Below the pieces are notes generated by a model. That model did not search any database. It was not told the origin of the DNA and saw only the letters and a program-made list of their open reading frames with translations. Position numbers and translations under genes: made by a program. From contig NW_024468910.1 in assembly GCF_011745365.1 (NCBI RefSeq), positions 5,009,172 to 5,073,171 of the forward strand: a stretch of 64,000 nucleotides of DNA. The letters are read 5' to 3'. Below are positions 24,307 through 36,861 of the stretch, piece after piece. This stretch comes from Cryphonectria parasitica EP155 (Eukaryota > Ascomycota > Sordariomycetes > Diaporthales > Cryphonectriaceae). Every line of letters begins with the position of its first letter. The first letter of the stretch is position 1.

Positions 24307-27300
24307 CGTGGGTCGTGTATCCCAGTGTGAAGATCAAGGAGAGCAGTGTTTCAATCCAGGTCCAGAAGCACAACCTCTCGTCCTGCAAGTTGGTGACACG
24401 GTAAATCAGCGGCAAGTCGGGAAGTGGTTTTGGGTAACGAAGTTGTCACTGTCTAGCTCCACGAGGATCGGAACTGCGAAAAAGCCAGCCAATCAGATCC
24501 TGCTTATTGAATCGTGTAGCCGAGGCGCTGGGGCCTTGTTGCCGATGCTGGTGGCCCGTGCTTTCCGGGCACCCCCTGGCCAATTGATGAATCATAGGAG
24601 GCAAAATGCCATAGAAAGGGTAGGCAAGTATAGCAGACTGTGACTACTAGTCCAGACCAGATACGATCCTCACGGTGCTTCGGGCATTCTCAAGATCGGG
24701 AGGACATCGAATTAGAGTCCCAGGTCGACTACACATTCAAATCCTGGCATGTAGTTTATCTGTCCATCTTAGTTACTGCCAATTGCATGTGAACGCAACA
24801 CAATCATGTAAGCACAGTGAAAGTTTTCTCAAAATACAAGAAGGCTTTGCCAGTGTTCATGCTGTGTACAAAGCTTTACTGTATTTTGAGAAAAATTTCG
24901 CTGTGCTTACAAGTATTTCACAAATATTTCTTTGCAATAAGAAATTTTCTGCATAGTCAAGCTTGTCATAGTAGAGCTTGGGGAGGAAAAAGGTCCATTG
25001 TAACTATAATAATACCTTAACATAATTTGTTCCAATTGAGATGCGCAAACTTGTGATGGTATACTAGGTATGTCAAACACTGGCAAGAGCTCACAGATCA
25101 AGATAAGCAGACGCAATCTGGAAAAGTTCAGCAACAGCCTGACTTTCTATTGAAACACCATTTCCTAAAATAAGAAAAATGAGGAAACCTGGAAGACAGG
25201 TAAGGAAAGGCCAAAAGCGAGCCCATGACGTCTCCTTCTCGTATTATAAACCTTTTGGATGTTTAACCAGTTTCAATTTCTGACTCTGAAGCAGTCAATC
25301 GGTCTTGCCAACGCCTTGCTTCTTCAAGCACTCCTTGCTCTGGGCAACTTTGCAGGCAGCTTGATGTTGAACAGCGGCTTCGAGATCTATCCAATACTGA
25401 AGCAACGTACTGTCTCGATATCGACGTTATATGGAATTGAATTATTTCCCCTCGGGTCACGCAGGCGATTCATCAAGGGGTGCTTCGAAGAGAGGAATAG
25501 CAGCGTCGTATTTGTGTGCAGAGTGGACAGCACAGTAGCGTAGAATTGGTCACCCTGCATGTGAATAATGTGGAAGGCAGCCAGGCGGGCAGTGTCTACG
25601 TATAGGACTATGAATTTGCACTAAGAGAAATCAGAATCTCGTACCTGTAGAGGAAACAAGGCTCCGTTCTCGGACTTCATCGATTTTATGATAGCTCGGG
25701 AGCAGAGAATGACACCCTCAAATGTAAATTCTCAGAAACATCTAGCAGAGAAGGAACAAGGCTTGACAAACCATGAAGCATGACCTTAAATAACGACAAC
25801 ATTAGCAGAAGGGGAAAAGAGAGGTCCCGAGACTTCAAGCTTTCAGAGTGCCTGCATGTGGTTATCTAGCAAGACATTCGTCGTGAACGCTTGCTGGTTA
25901 TAACGTGGTCGACGAAATAGCAATTGATTTTCCATGTTCAAAACATTTTGTTCTAGCGAATTCAAGATGTGACGAGAAATGATGAATTAAAGAGTAAGGG
26001 GGTTGTTGAGATGACTGGTAGTCAAAAACATTTTACCCGGTTTGATATCTGACACTTTATTCTAGCGGCCATTTTCTGCTTTGAGCGAAATTCAGGAACA
26101 TGCACGTAAATAGACAGAGCAGAAGGGGATTCGCAAAGACGAGATATTGGTAAATTCGTGTATCTGTTTTCCCAGAGCACTGAAACATCAACGTTCAGAG
26201 AGCTAATGTGCGGCTGCAATGTTTGCTGTTCGCAAACTTTTCGCAAACTTTTGATAGCATGTTTACTCTGTGTATTAAAGACTGGAAGAGCTAATAAGCC
26301 TAGACAAGTAGCTGCAATTTGAAAAGTTTAGCAGCAAGAGATGTTTAATGAAAAGGCTGTCAGATTTTCGAAAACGGTTTGACTGTAAGCCTCAGACTGA
26401 AAGCTTGTGCTTGGACTCAATCTTAGACTCAAGTGATCATGAGAGACATGGCCTGACTTTTAGCACTCCAGCCCCAGTATGCTTAAGTGCCCAAAGACCA
26501 CCTAAACATACGACTTGAAAAGGAGACCATTCGGTCCGTAAATAGCACCGATATTTATGTCGAAATATGGTCTTCGGCAAGAGACCGAAATAAAATATAC
26601 TCCAAATGAGTGCCGAGAGAGTCGTACCATGCAGATTCATGTCAACGTTTCATAGGAGGCCCAGACTTATCCTAGTGCTCGGGTGCGCAGCTAGCCTGTA
26701 GCTGTATGCAAGATGTAGTGTTGATTCAATATATGTAAATTTACAAGGAATTGTTTATACTGTAATAATCTGCAAAAATCAAAGAAGGTAATTGGTGTTT
26801 CGGTCAAGCATAAGTATGCCTAGAACGCTGTGAAAGTGAGGTTCCGAAACATTCCGGTGATTCCTTCCAGGAATCGTCCCGAGTTGCTGGGTGATGGCGG
26901 GGGATACTCGGCGCACGGGTATTGAGAGGCAGATCGGGTTGGGCCTGGGCCTAGGACGTCGGAGGCTATGACGACGTATTAAACAAATTTGAACCCCACC
27001 TTTCCTTTCCACTCTCACTCTGTTTCCCCCTCCAGCTGTTGTTTCTGTGCCTGCTGCCCATTGAACATCAAAAGAAAGTCCACACTCTGCTGTACACAAC
27101 TGGTACGTCTGATTCAAATATTCTTTCAACCTGCCTATTACACATTCTGGTCATCAATTGGACGGTCACCCTGTAAGGTCGCCATCTTGTGATCTTGCAG
27201 GGAGGGTCTTGCCCTGTATTCGCCGCATTCAAAATTACCCCGCCATGACAACACCGGTGTGCAGCCGCAACCCATCTGCCTAAGTACTCAGCACCTGTGG

Positions 27301-27921
27301 AAAACGGTGGCAGCAATAACAAATAGCAGCTACTGGCAGGCTGCTTTCGATGGGGCAGTCTACCAGTATCCTCAGTTTTCTCTTCCTCTGGGCTGTTTGC
27401 TGGCAGTTGCATAAACCCTCAGGCTTTGCTTGGCTGGGGCTGAAGAGCAGACAAGCGTCTTGCTTGGCTATTGACCTCATATCGATGTCTCAAAATCCAC
27501 CGAACCCACCCTTTTTCCCACAGTGGACTGTCTTGTGTCATACCTTTTGGTGACAGCAGATGGTCTAGTACCGTTCGCAGGTGTCAAGTACAGGGGAGCC
27601 CGGAGTTTTCATCGCTCTTCTCAGAAACACCTCAACCCATCAGATCGCAATTTTCACCTCACTGCGACTCAGGGAAACTTTACCCCTCCGCCCCACTGAC
27701 ACGCCACCAAGCAGATTCCAACTTTGTTCTTCCTTTTATACCTCGTTGCTGCTAGCTTTTCTTACTCCTCGCTACCTGCTTCCTGTACTGACAACAACAA
27801 CACCTACATCATCTTCTAGACCAACAAAATCCCTCTACCGACGAGATATCATCCTATTTTCCTCCCCTCTACCGAAACCAAAAATACATCGCCTACAAAC
27901 GTACAGATAAACTCTTCCAAA
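24307..27921. other. AT-rich gene-free region upstream of FBA1 and SDH1
   Basis: About 3.6 kb between two divergently oriented genes. From about 24,650 to 26,800 the composition turns clearly AT-rich, frames are short and no motif is seen, as in decayed repeats. A strong hairpin at 24807-24911 is listed separately. The last 700 nt becomes pyrimidine-rich with CT and CCA/ACA tracts, as expected for the strong aldolase promoter and 5' UTR. Confidence 0.6.
24807..24911. repeat. Inverted repeat / hairpin, 44-nt arms
   Basis: The left arm 24807-24850 and the reverse complement of 24868-24911 match at about 38 of 44 positions. The first 11 bases (TGTAAGCACAG) and an inner block (CTCAAAATACA) are identical. 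The spacer is only 17 nt. I find no clear target-site duplication and no coding capacity. It could be a MITE-like remnant or the template of a hairpin RNA. Confidence 0.85.
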
Positions 27922-28490
27922 ATGGGTGCTCAAGACGTTCTCTCCAGGAAGACCGGTGTCATCGTTGGCGATGACGTCCTGGCTCTGTTCAAGTACGCCC
28001 GCGAGCACGAGTTTGCCATCCCCGCCATCAACGTCACCTCCAGCTCGACCGTCGTCGCCTCTCTCGAGGCTGCCCGCGATGCCAAGTCGCCCATCATTCT
28101 GCAGACTTCTCAGGGTGGTGCTGCCTTCTTCGCCGGTAAGGGCGTTGCCAACGGTGACCAAGCCGGGTCCGTCGCTGGCTCTGTCGCAGCCGCTCACTAC
28201 ATCCGCTCCATTGCGCCCGCATACGGCATCCCCGTCATCCTGCACACCGACCACTGCGCCAAGAAGCTTCTGCCATGGCTCGACGGTATGCTCGACGCCG
28301 ACGAGAAGTACTTCAAGGAGCACGGCGAGCCTCTCTTCTCCTCCCACATGATCGATCTGTCGGAGGAGCCTGTCGACTTCAACATCGAGACCACCGCTGC
28401 CTACCTGAAGCGTGCTGCCCCCATGAAGCAGTGGCTTGAGATGGAGATTGGTATCACCGGTGGTGAGGAGGATGGTGTCAACAACGAGGA

Positions 28491-28530
<40 letters not shown>

Positions 28531-29096
28531 CTGGCCATCGTCAAGAAGCTCGAGCCCATCAGCCCCTACTTCTCCATTGCTGCTGGTTTCGGCAACGTCC
28601 ACGGTAAGTTTACATGAGGAATCCCGCGGAGTACCAGTTACACCTTTCAATTCCATGATTCCAGTTGACTAACAGCTTTCACTCCTCCACAACAGGTGTT
28701 TACAAGCCCGGCAATGTCAAGCTGCACCCTGAGCTGCTCGGCAAGCACCAGGTCTACGTCAAGGAGCAGCTGTCCAAGAAGGAGGACAAGCCCGTGTACT
28801 TTGTCTTCCACGGCGGCTCCGGCTCCAGCAAGGACGAGTACCTGCAGGCCATCAAGCTGGGTGTGGTCAAGGTCAACATGGACACCGACATGCAGTTCGC
28901 CTACATGTCCGGCATGCGCGACTACTTCCTCGGCAAGAAGGACTACCTGCTGACTGCTGTCGGCAACCCCGATGGTGAGGATAAGCCCAACAAGAAGTTC
29001 TTCGACCCCCGTGTGTGGGTTCGTGAGGGTGAGAAGACCATGACTGCCCGTGTCACCGTGGCCCTCAAGGACTTCAACACCGCCGGTCAGCTGTAA
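27922..29096 (+). CDS. FBA1: Class II fructose-bisphosphate aldolase
   Basis: Cleaves fructose 1,6-bisphosphate to dihydroxyacetone phosphate and glyceraldehyde 3-phosphate in glycolysis and runs in reverse in gluconeogenesis; cytosolic and zinc-dependent. Two exons, 27922-28603 and 28696-29096, join inside a glycine codon (VH-G-VYKPGNV), giving 360 residues. The zinc-binding histidines are visible in VILHTDHCAKK, GFGNVHG and FVFHGGSGSSKDE. EMEIGITGGEEDG and KVNMDTDMQFAYM are characteristic of the class II fungal enzyme. The codon choice is strongly biased to C-ending codons, as in highly expressed fungal genes. The upstream pyrimidine-rich tract is consistent with a strong promoter. The gene is complete. 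Confidence 0.97.
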
Positions 29097-29999
29097 GAAG
29101 TTGTCAGCAGACAGTATAGAAACTGTTGAAAAGAATTGGGAAAAGAATTATGCAAAGAATGCAATTTTCTGGGACCCCTTGAGAGAATGAATTCTGCAAA
29201 TCTGCCCAGGGACCTGAAGAAAAAAAAACCCCCAAACATGAAGTGGGGGAGGGGGCCATCTCCCTGTTCGAACAATGGACAATTCTTGGGTGGTCGGTCG
29301 GTGTACGTGGTGTTAAGGGGGGGAGCCCTCATTTCGGGGCGGTCCTATATCTAGGAAATCCGATCAGGAAACAAATGGGGCGACGAGCGGTAGTTACTTG
29401 TGCCCTTGATTAAAATGAGAAATCATCTGATACCTACTTTTGACAAGCCTCTCTTCTTCCTCTCCCACCCGGTTGATTGTATTGTCTGGTCTTGGCAATT
29501 GGCCGAGATTCGAGTTGAGTCGATCACAGGGAACGCAACACGTAGAGCAATATTGGTCACCTACACATTGAAAACCAGAATTCGTTTACCAACGCGCATG
29601 CCTGGCTGTATCACAGGTTCCTCCTACCTTGAGTTACTCTGGGTCGCTCACTCACTCACTCACTTACTCACTAATAACTTACTCATAGTCACACTCGCAC
29701 ACACTCGCTTTCTCTGTCCAGTATACTTATGCCGTCTTTATATATTATCGCAGGCATGCTTTATCAATCGCATGTTTCCACTCTCTTCTCTGTCCCCCTC
29801 CTCTCGTACAAGTAACCCTGTATCTCTCCAACCAACCAGCCAGCGCCAGGTTCCCAGATACGCCAGAGCTAGCTACTATTGTATCCCATCCCCATCTACC
29901 TCCCTGTGTGACTCGACACTTCTTCTCTGCCATGACTAGTTCGGCCTTGTCTTCACATCTTACCATCTCCAGAACATCCTTCTCCCTTTGCCAAACCCA
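29097..29999. other. Convergent intergenic spacer
   Basis: About 900 nt between the 3' ends of FBA1 and KES1. It holds A-rich stretches after the aldolase stop, probably polyadenylation signals, and a CTCA repeat near 29645-29675. No gene is seen. Confidence 0.6.
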
Positions 30000-31517
30000 T
30001 TACTGCCCAAGAAAATCCCTAGCAAAGACCTTCTGCTCCTCCTCACCCAGAGGCGGCTCCGCCCTCACCTTGTCGGCCTTGCTCCGATCAAACCGCCACA
30101 CACCGCCCGTCTTGTCCCCGTCCCCATGATCCGGCACGCCGACGACGGCGCCGAGCTGAGCCAGCACGGGGTCCGGCTCGATGCGCACAGAAAAGTAGCG
30201 GCGCTGCCACATGCGGCCCTCTGCCTTCTCCTTGGCGCGCAGCTCGCGCTGGGCATTCTCAATCTTGCCCTTCTCGCGGCCGACGGTGTCCATGTCGCCC
30301 TTCTGGATGGCCTCGGCGACCTTGAGCCAGGCGCGGCGCGACTCGAGCGGGTGCTGCTTCTCGATGGGCGCGACGTTCAGGGGGGTGGTGGCGGCGGCGA
30401 CGGCGTCGTACGACTCGAGCAGGTTGGCGGCGGCGTTGTGCTTGACGGGGCCCGAGTGGATCTCGAACTGCTTGGTCCACTGGCCCGACGCGTTGTAGAG
30501 GACCTCCTTCTCGCGGCCCGTCGGGTACAGCGTGGCGACGAAGCTGTTCTTCTTGCCCGACAGCCAGCCCTTGCCGGCGTAGTCGATCTTGGCGGTGAAC
30601 CCGGACGAGCTGGTGATGTACGAGGCCGAGTTGAGCTCGATAAAGGGCGCGCCCAGGAACAGGTTCTCGACGTGCAGCGAGGGCAGCGAGATGAGGTACG
30701 TCTCCTTGTCGCCCGACGGCGTGGGCACCGTCAGGATCGCGTGGCCGATCTGCTTGATGTTGATGGTCTTGCCAAATGTTGCCTTTTGTGCGTTGTAGCC
30801 CTCAAGGTGCACGCCTGTGGGGATGTTGGTGATGCTGTAGGCTGTGGCGGGCGGGTGGTGGCTGTTTTGCGGCATCACACGCATTATCTCGTCAGCCTTG
30901 TCCTTCTTCTTCTTCCTCTATTTGTTCTCCTCCCTCTTCTCTGGGAATTCTTCTCCTGCTTCTTTTCTATCCATACCTGACCTGCTCGCTGATGAGCTCC
31001 GTAGTACCCGCGTCATCCTCCCATGTGCCCAAGAACAGCTCGCCCAGGAACGGGTTCAGAGGTTTCTTCTCGTTGCCGTACTTCTCGCTGCGTGTGGCGT
31101 ACTGCTGCTTCAGGGTGGAGAGGAACCACTTGAGCACCAGCATGGCGCGCTTCTGCGGGTCGGCCTCCTTGGCGGGCGCGGCGAAGACGGCCGGGTGCTC
31201 GCACCAGTAGGAGCTGTACTCGGTGAGGGAGATGCCGGAGAGGATAAAGGGCGGCGCGGTCAGGCTGGAGAGGTCGCCGTTGAAGGAGGCGATGGACTAG
31301 AGAGCACCGAAAGGGCGGGCCAAGGCATTAGTAAGGGGGAGCTTTCTTCTCTTCTCTTCCTTGTATTTTCTTCTCTGTTCTTGTGCTGCGTCGGTTGGAG
31401 ACAAGAGACACCGAGGAGGGAGGGAGAGGGCAAAGGGGGCACCAGCTTGCTTACCTTCAAGAACGAAGTCCAACTGCTCCCCGTGGCCTGCGGGTTCGGC
31501 TGCACGTTGTCCGCCAT
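30000..31517 (-). CDS. KES1: Oxysterol-binding protein homologue (OSH4/KES1)
   Basis: Members exchange sterol for phosphatidylinositol 4-phosphate between Golgi and ER membranes. Three exons: 31455-31517, 30977-31296 and 30862-30000, the last read downward from about 30861, giving 414 residues, close to the yeast short OSH proteins. The family signature EQVSHHPP is rebuilt exactly across the second intron (EQVS on one side, HHPP on the other), which fixes that junction. Other hallmarks: [67 protein letters not shown] and [16 protein letters not shown]. There is no PH domain, ankyrin repeat or FFAT motif, as in the KES1 type. The start gives [13 protein letters not shown] directly before the [13 protein letters not shown] helix that forms the lid in this family. 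Confidence 0.95.
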
Positions 31518-32876
31518 GATGTGTATCTGTTCTTGTTTCTCGGCGGAGGAGGAGCACTGGTTGGCTGGCTGACTGAGCTGGAGGAAGACGACAGATGAAT
31601 GGTAAGTAAATAATATGTATCCTTCAAGGAAAAAAGAAGAAGAAGCAAAATAAGGAAACCCTTCACAAAGACCTCTGCTGCCTGTTATAGGTATACTGGT
31701 CTTGAGAAAAAAAGATACGTATATATAAAAAAGGAGGGGTTTTAAAGTTCGTAGACCCTCGACAAAAGCAGGGCCACCACATGGACCATGAGCGAGTGAG
31801 ATCGACACGCGAGCATGTGGGTAAAATGGGTGGGGTTTTGGGTTTTTGGTTCTCTTCGATCGTACCTTGAGGAGGAAATTCCAGAGGGGGGGGGGCGCTT
31901 CTAGGTTGGACCCAACACGCGATGATGGCTCGACAACGGTGTGTTGTGATTCTTTTTAAGGTCGTGTTGGACGAAGTATTCTTTTTATGTTTTCTTCTTG
32001 ATCCAAAAAAGGAAAAAGTGAAGACTGGACAAAGGATGATGATCCTCTCTGTCTTTATTTTCTCGTAGGTTTGTTGTTGTTTGTCTAAGGGTTGCACGGA
32101 GCCAGGTCGGTTGGCCAGTAGAGGAATATAATTAATTAGTCGACCCAGCCCCCTGGGTCCTTTCGTCAGTTGTAGTACTTGGGGGAGGCGAGGCGAGGTA
32201 CAGTGTAGTAGTCCTGCAGCACAGCAGTTGGATGGCAGCCCAGGATCAGGATGCGACCTCTTGACTCTTCCTCCCCTGACGTCAGTACATCAGCGATGAC
32301 CCGTGGCGGGGGCCTGGAAAAAGCTATACTACAGTAACACACACAAGAGTGCCACTTGACACACACACCGCCCAACCAGCGCCTCCCCCGCACACACACA
32401 CACTCTTTTTTCTCTCTTGCTTTCTCACACTCCTTTCGTCATCCTGTTGGAGCAACGCAAGGTATGCATTCGTACTAGCGTTTAATACACAGGCAGGAAT
32501 GTCGTCCATCGGCCCGAAGACCCTTTCTCTGGTGCTGATATAATTATACGCAAGATCGTATTGTCGCATAGCTGCTACGGTCACCTTGTACTGTAAATGT
32601 GATGAGATCAATGGTAGCTTTCGAGTTATATATGATAATGAGTTTGAAAATTAGTCGCAGTGCAAGATAATAAATAGCACCATTATTCTAAAGGATGGAA
32701 TTAGAAGGAACCCCCAGTATCTGCTGTCCCAATCTTCTGTAGACTGGGTTGGGGGGTGGGGGGGGGGTATCATTAATTTAGTTTCGCCTCTCTTAAACTC
32801 CGAAAATGCAACTTTTACACATGTAGACACAACATGGGACAAAGTATGTCCATATTCCAACAAGCCGGATTTCCTC
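31518..32876. other. Intergenic region, no gene seen
   Basis: Contains the KES1 promoter and 5' UTR (A-rich from 31,620 to 32,060) and the 3' flank of the GT31 gene. A G-rich run interrupted by T lies near 32750-32768. Two short CA repeats lie near 32338-32403. No exon chain is recognisable. Confidence 0.5.
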
Positions 32877-34364
32877 TCAGTACGACACCTTCCCGCACTG
32901 ACTCTCCAGCCTCCTCACCTCCTTGACATTCAGCCCCGAGAACTTGTCCTTTGGCTTCTCGCCGACAATCACCCAGGGGCTCATCAAACACACCTCGGTG
33001 AGCTTGTCCCAGGTCCAGGCCAGACATTTCTGCCCGCGACCCTCGCACGCGGTGGCACACTTGTCCACCGACCGCACCCCAGACAGCTTCATGTCCGGGT
33101 CGTCCTGCCTGCCCACGTGGTCCTGGCCCATGCGAATCGGCAGCTGTTCAAAGACCTCCAGGCTCGGCTGGCCGTAGATGCGCCACAGGTCCCGCCAGAA
33201 CACGGGCTGGTCGAGGTCGGCAAAGGTCCTGCCGACGTCCTTCATCTGCTCCGGCTGCGCGAGGCCGTGGAACGACACGAGCGGGGAGCACATGCGGTCC
33301 GCGGCGATCTTGGTGATCAGGGGCCTCTCGCCGTTGAAAAAGTGCCCGTACCGCTCGCTCAGGTAGATGCCGACCTTCATGAGCGTGGTCGCCACCAGCT
33401 TGTCGCCCCACGTCTCGTCCAGGGACTCCACGTAGGCCTGGGTCACGACCTGCGGGTTGTCGTCCAGGAGCCGCCGCATGGCCTTGTTGGACAGGATAAA
33501 GCTCGACCCGCCGTGGGCGAACCGGCCCTTGTAGTCGCCGATGGCGTTGCCTAGGTACAGCTCTTGGGTCGACGGGTCCAGGTGCTCGAGGAAGCGGTAC
33601 AGCGATGGCCGGATCATAAACGTATCGTCGTCTTGAACAATGTACCACTTCTTGCCTGGCAATTGCTTCCATGCTAGTTGTAGACTCGGGATGAACTATG
33701 TTTTGTAAGGTGTAAACGGTTAGCACACAACAGACTCTCAGCATGACAAGGCGTTGGTTGTTTTTTGCAGTTGAAAATCACAGGGAGTTCAAATTGTCAT
33801 CATTACCTTTAGAGCATCCAGCTCCCACCCCACGGCCTTGGAATACCGTTCTGCCTCCTCCTTCTCCCCGTCCAGGATAGCCCTGGTCATGTTTGCGTAC
33901 TTTTGCATGCGCTCCGTGTTCTTGGTCTCCATCCTGATGACGGCCTCGTCCTCCATGACCGCCGCCACCATATCATAGACCACAACCGGCCGACCCTGGA
34001 AGTCCAGCTCCCCAGCAAAATCCCCCACGATCAGGATATTATCCTCCTCGTACAGGGTTCCCGTGCCGATGCTCCTCGACGCCTCCAGCAGTGCCGGCAC
34101 GCGATGCTGTGTGCCATAGCCCGTCTTGACCACGTACGCGACCTCGTCGTCGGAGAAGGGGAAGCGTCCGGGCAGTTCGAGCAGGAGGCGCTCGTCGTCA
34201 ACCGAGGAGCGAAAGATGGAGAGGACCCGCGAGGTGGTGAACTGTATGAAGAGGAGGATCGGGTTGTCGTAGGGCAGGAAGAGCCACAGGATGAGGCTCC
34301 AGATGAGAAAGACAAGAAATGCCGTCCCGGCGAGCCGGCGTGGGCCGGCCACGCGCGGGAACAT
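32877..34364 (-). CDS. GT31-type (fringe-like) type II membrane glycosyltransferase
   Basis: Two exons, 33807-34364 and 32877-33695, joined in phase 0 (ELDALK / FIPSLQLAWKQ), give 458 residues. A single hydrophobic segment at residues 12-30 (AGTAFLVFLIWSLILWLFL) after a short basic tail predicts a type II Golgi membrane protein. The catalytic region has KKWYIVQDDDTFMIRP, where DDD at 208-210 is the metal-binding DXD. YLGNAIGDYKGRFAHGGSSF and DDNPQVVTQAYVESLDETWG follow, as in fringe-like beta-1,3-glycosyltransferases of family GT31. The C-terminal 70 residues hold five cysteines (VDKCATACEGRGQKCLAWTW...CLMSP), like a PAN/apple-type module. Sugar donor and acceptor cannot be told from sequence. 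It is complete. Confidence 0.88.
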
Positions 34365-35619
34365 TTTGGGTGTTGATCACGATAGCAGGGTCGTGGAAAA
34401 CGTGGGTCGAGAGGGGGGAGAGAGTTCGCGATCAGCGGTGGCGGTCTGTGATCTGTGCCACCAGTCGACAATTTCGAGATCAGTCACTGTGTAATCTTGT
34501 GTTATTCGTTGAAGGCCGAGACTGAAGAGAGGAGAACTGCGCGCTCTCCTCACGGCAATGCATCTTCTGGTGGTTTCTGCTTGGCTTGGGTGCCTCGTGT
34601 GGTGTCGACCGTTCTTGGCGTCGTCGAGAAGGAGGCAAAGGAAGGAGGATGCGCAAGGATGGCCGGTCCCCCCTTGGCCCACGGCTGCTAGACCCCGGAT
34701 GACGCGGCGCTGAAGAGGATGAACTGCAGGGGGCCTGCTGGTCCGAACCAGCCGGATAGGAGCCTGAGGTGCGCTAAACGATAGTTGTTCAGCCTGCCCT
34801 GGAGGGTCCCTGGTTCGTTGTCCCCAGACACTGCATAGGTGTACTGAACCCCCTGTACTGTGGTGCGACTACACTTATCGGCATTGTCTATACCTCCAGC
34901 GCCTCTTCCCAACCTACAGCATCATTTTCTACCAACTTGACGTGATCTGATGGCCTTTACTTGGAACTTGTTATGCTTGCAGGAGTAATTTCTATGAGGA
35001 GGACTGACAATAATTACCATCCAAATCTGGGTAGCCACAACCTGCTGTAAAGAGGATATCATCAATGCCATTCACTCACGTGGCCATCACTACAGATAGA
35101 GCAAGGTGTGTCGTGTCATACACGATAGACGGTTCTGATGCCTCTGGTCCAACATCGAAATTAAAGCCTGATGAGTAACCCCTGGCCTGTTCATTTGGTA
35201 ATACTTGAGACCAAACACACAACGAGATGAAATCATGATGCTGGTGCCAGACAAGTTAATACTTTATGAGATCAAACTTGACTTGCCTTCTTAGATGGCT
35301 CATTCATCCATTGATTGTTGTGCTACTGCCTGATCTCTTGCAGGCAGTGGCTTCCATACTTCAAGCCATTGACTTTGTCAAAAGTCAGCACGACCCAAGC
35401 AGAACCTTTTATATCATACATGTGTATGTATGTTTCAGCACTCATCATAACATACAGTCTTGGTCTAAGGTCTGATTCTTTAGAAGATACATCATCTTGA
35501 GCACATTGACTGAGATGTAATACATACATTACACTCCAAAGCCCAAAGCACTGTGATGTAAATGCAATTAAAATTTTCCTCTATGCAGCATACAAGACAA
35601 GCACTTGAATCTTCTCATC
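34365..35619. other. Intergenic region, no gene seen
   Basis: About 1.25 kb. The first 300 nt are the promoter side of the GT31 gene. Beyond 34,930 the sequence is AT-richer and has only short frames. No RNA gene motif was found. Confidence 0.5.
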
Positions 35620-36049
35620 CTATGCATGAGCAAGAATGGTGCCCTTCATACATACCTTGTCACCCTTAGCAACAGCAACCTCCCAAGTCTTCTTCCCCTT
35701 CTCACCATCCTCCTCCCCCACCGAGTCTGTCCGGATCGTATACTCATCTCCAGCGTAAAGAGGTGAAAGAGCCCGGTAGCTGATTTCTCCTGCCTCCTGG
35801 CCGTTCTTCCCGTGCACATCTCTCCAGTAGTCCATCATAGCAATGAGATTCAGAGGACCGTGGACGACAACAGCAGGGTGCCCCTCGACGTCTCTTGTCC
35901 AGGACTCGTTGTAGTGTATCATGTGGGCGTTGAAGGTCAGGGCGGAGAAGCGGAACAGGGCGACTGGAGACCAGGTGAGCTTGCGCTGGGGCAGGTCTAC
36001 TTGATAATAGTCAGTACTGTAATTTCATATACACTCACTCATACACACG

Positions 36050-36093
<44 letters not shown>

Positions 36094-36795
36094 ATGCAAC
36101 TCACCAGAAGCACCCACTTTCACATCCTCAACACTTGACCGTTTACCTCCCACCACCACCCCCTTCGGCACAGACACAGCAACCTCCTTTCCCACCTCTT
36201 TCTCCTCCGCCGGCGGCCGAAACACCCACGACCGCCGATCCACAAGAGCCAACCCTCGAGGCCCCCAAAACTCCTTCTCCACATCCACAAGCACCATCTC
36301 CCCCCCGCCCCCTGGCTGCCGCTGCCGACTCCTCTTGGCCACAGCACCGACCAGCCTCGTCCGCTCCTCGACCTCGTCCCCGACACACAAGGCCACCCCC
36401 TCCGTCCAGCTCATGCGCCCGCCCGCCCACATGCGCCGCGAAAAGGAGCCCGGCGCGTTGAAGGTCCTGTCCGTGCCGTCGGCGCCCAGGTCGGCCTCGA
36501 GCTGGGCCGGGCTGAAGTAGACGAGGTGGTAGCCGGGAGGGAGAGGGGTGCCGGCTGGTGGAGGGCGGGCGGTTATGTCGAGGTCTGGGTGGAGGTGGGT
36601 GCGGCCCAGGGTGAGGCTGAGTTTCTGGAGCTGGTGCGGGTCGAGCGTCTGGCGGAGGGTCTTGGTCTGGGCTTGGAAGGTTTGGAGCATGGCCTGGGCG
36701 GCGTCTGTGGCGGTGGTGAGGGTTCTTGTGCTGTGGCGGGCGTGCCTTGTACAGAGACGTGAAGCGGCGGCGGAGGAGGTTAGGAGTGTGGCCAT
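35620..36795 (-). CDS. MaoC/HTD2-like acyl-CoA hydratase, mitochondrial
   Basis: Exon 1 is 36105-36795 and exon 2 is 35620-35996 (or 35999), giving 355 residues; an in-frame ATG at 36861 would add 22. The start MATLLTSSAAASRLCTRHARHSTRTL looks like a mitochondrial presequence. The first half has LPPGYHLVYFSPAQLEADLG and SFSRRMWAGGRMSWTEG, as in the FAS1-like half of mesaconyl/itaconyl-CoA hydratases. The second half has ALFRFSALTFNAHMIHYNES and VVVHGPLNLIAMMDYW, the hot-dog hydratase motif with its catalytic Asn/His region. Yeast HTD2 (mitochondrial 3-hydroxyacyl-thioester dehydratase) is the other candidate. The nearby CoA-transferase and acyl-CoA dehydrogenase favour a catabolic hydratase. 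The acceptor reads AAGTAG, so two products differing by one residue are possible. The intron carries a 40-nt GA repeat near its 5' end. Confidence 0.85.
36052..36092. repeat. CT/GA repeat inside the hydratase intron
   Basis: About 20 dinucleotide units lie just inside the donor side of the minus-strand intron, so the pre-mRNA carries a GA-rich run there. Confidence 0.9.
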
Positions 36796-36861
36796 TTTGA
36801 AAGGAGGTGAATAAGGCCTGGTGGTGAGTGGGATGGTTTGGCCTAGCAGGTGAGAAGGCAT

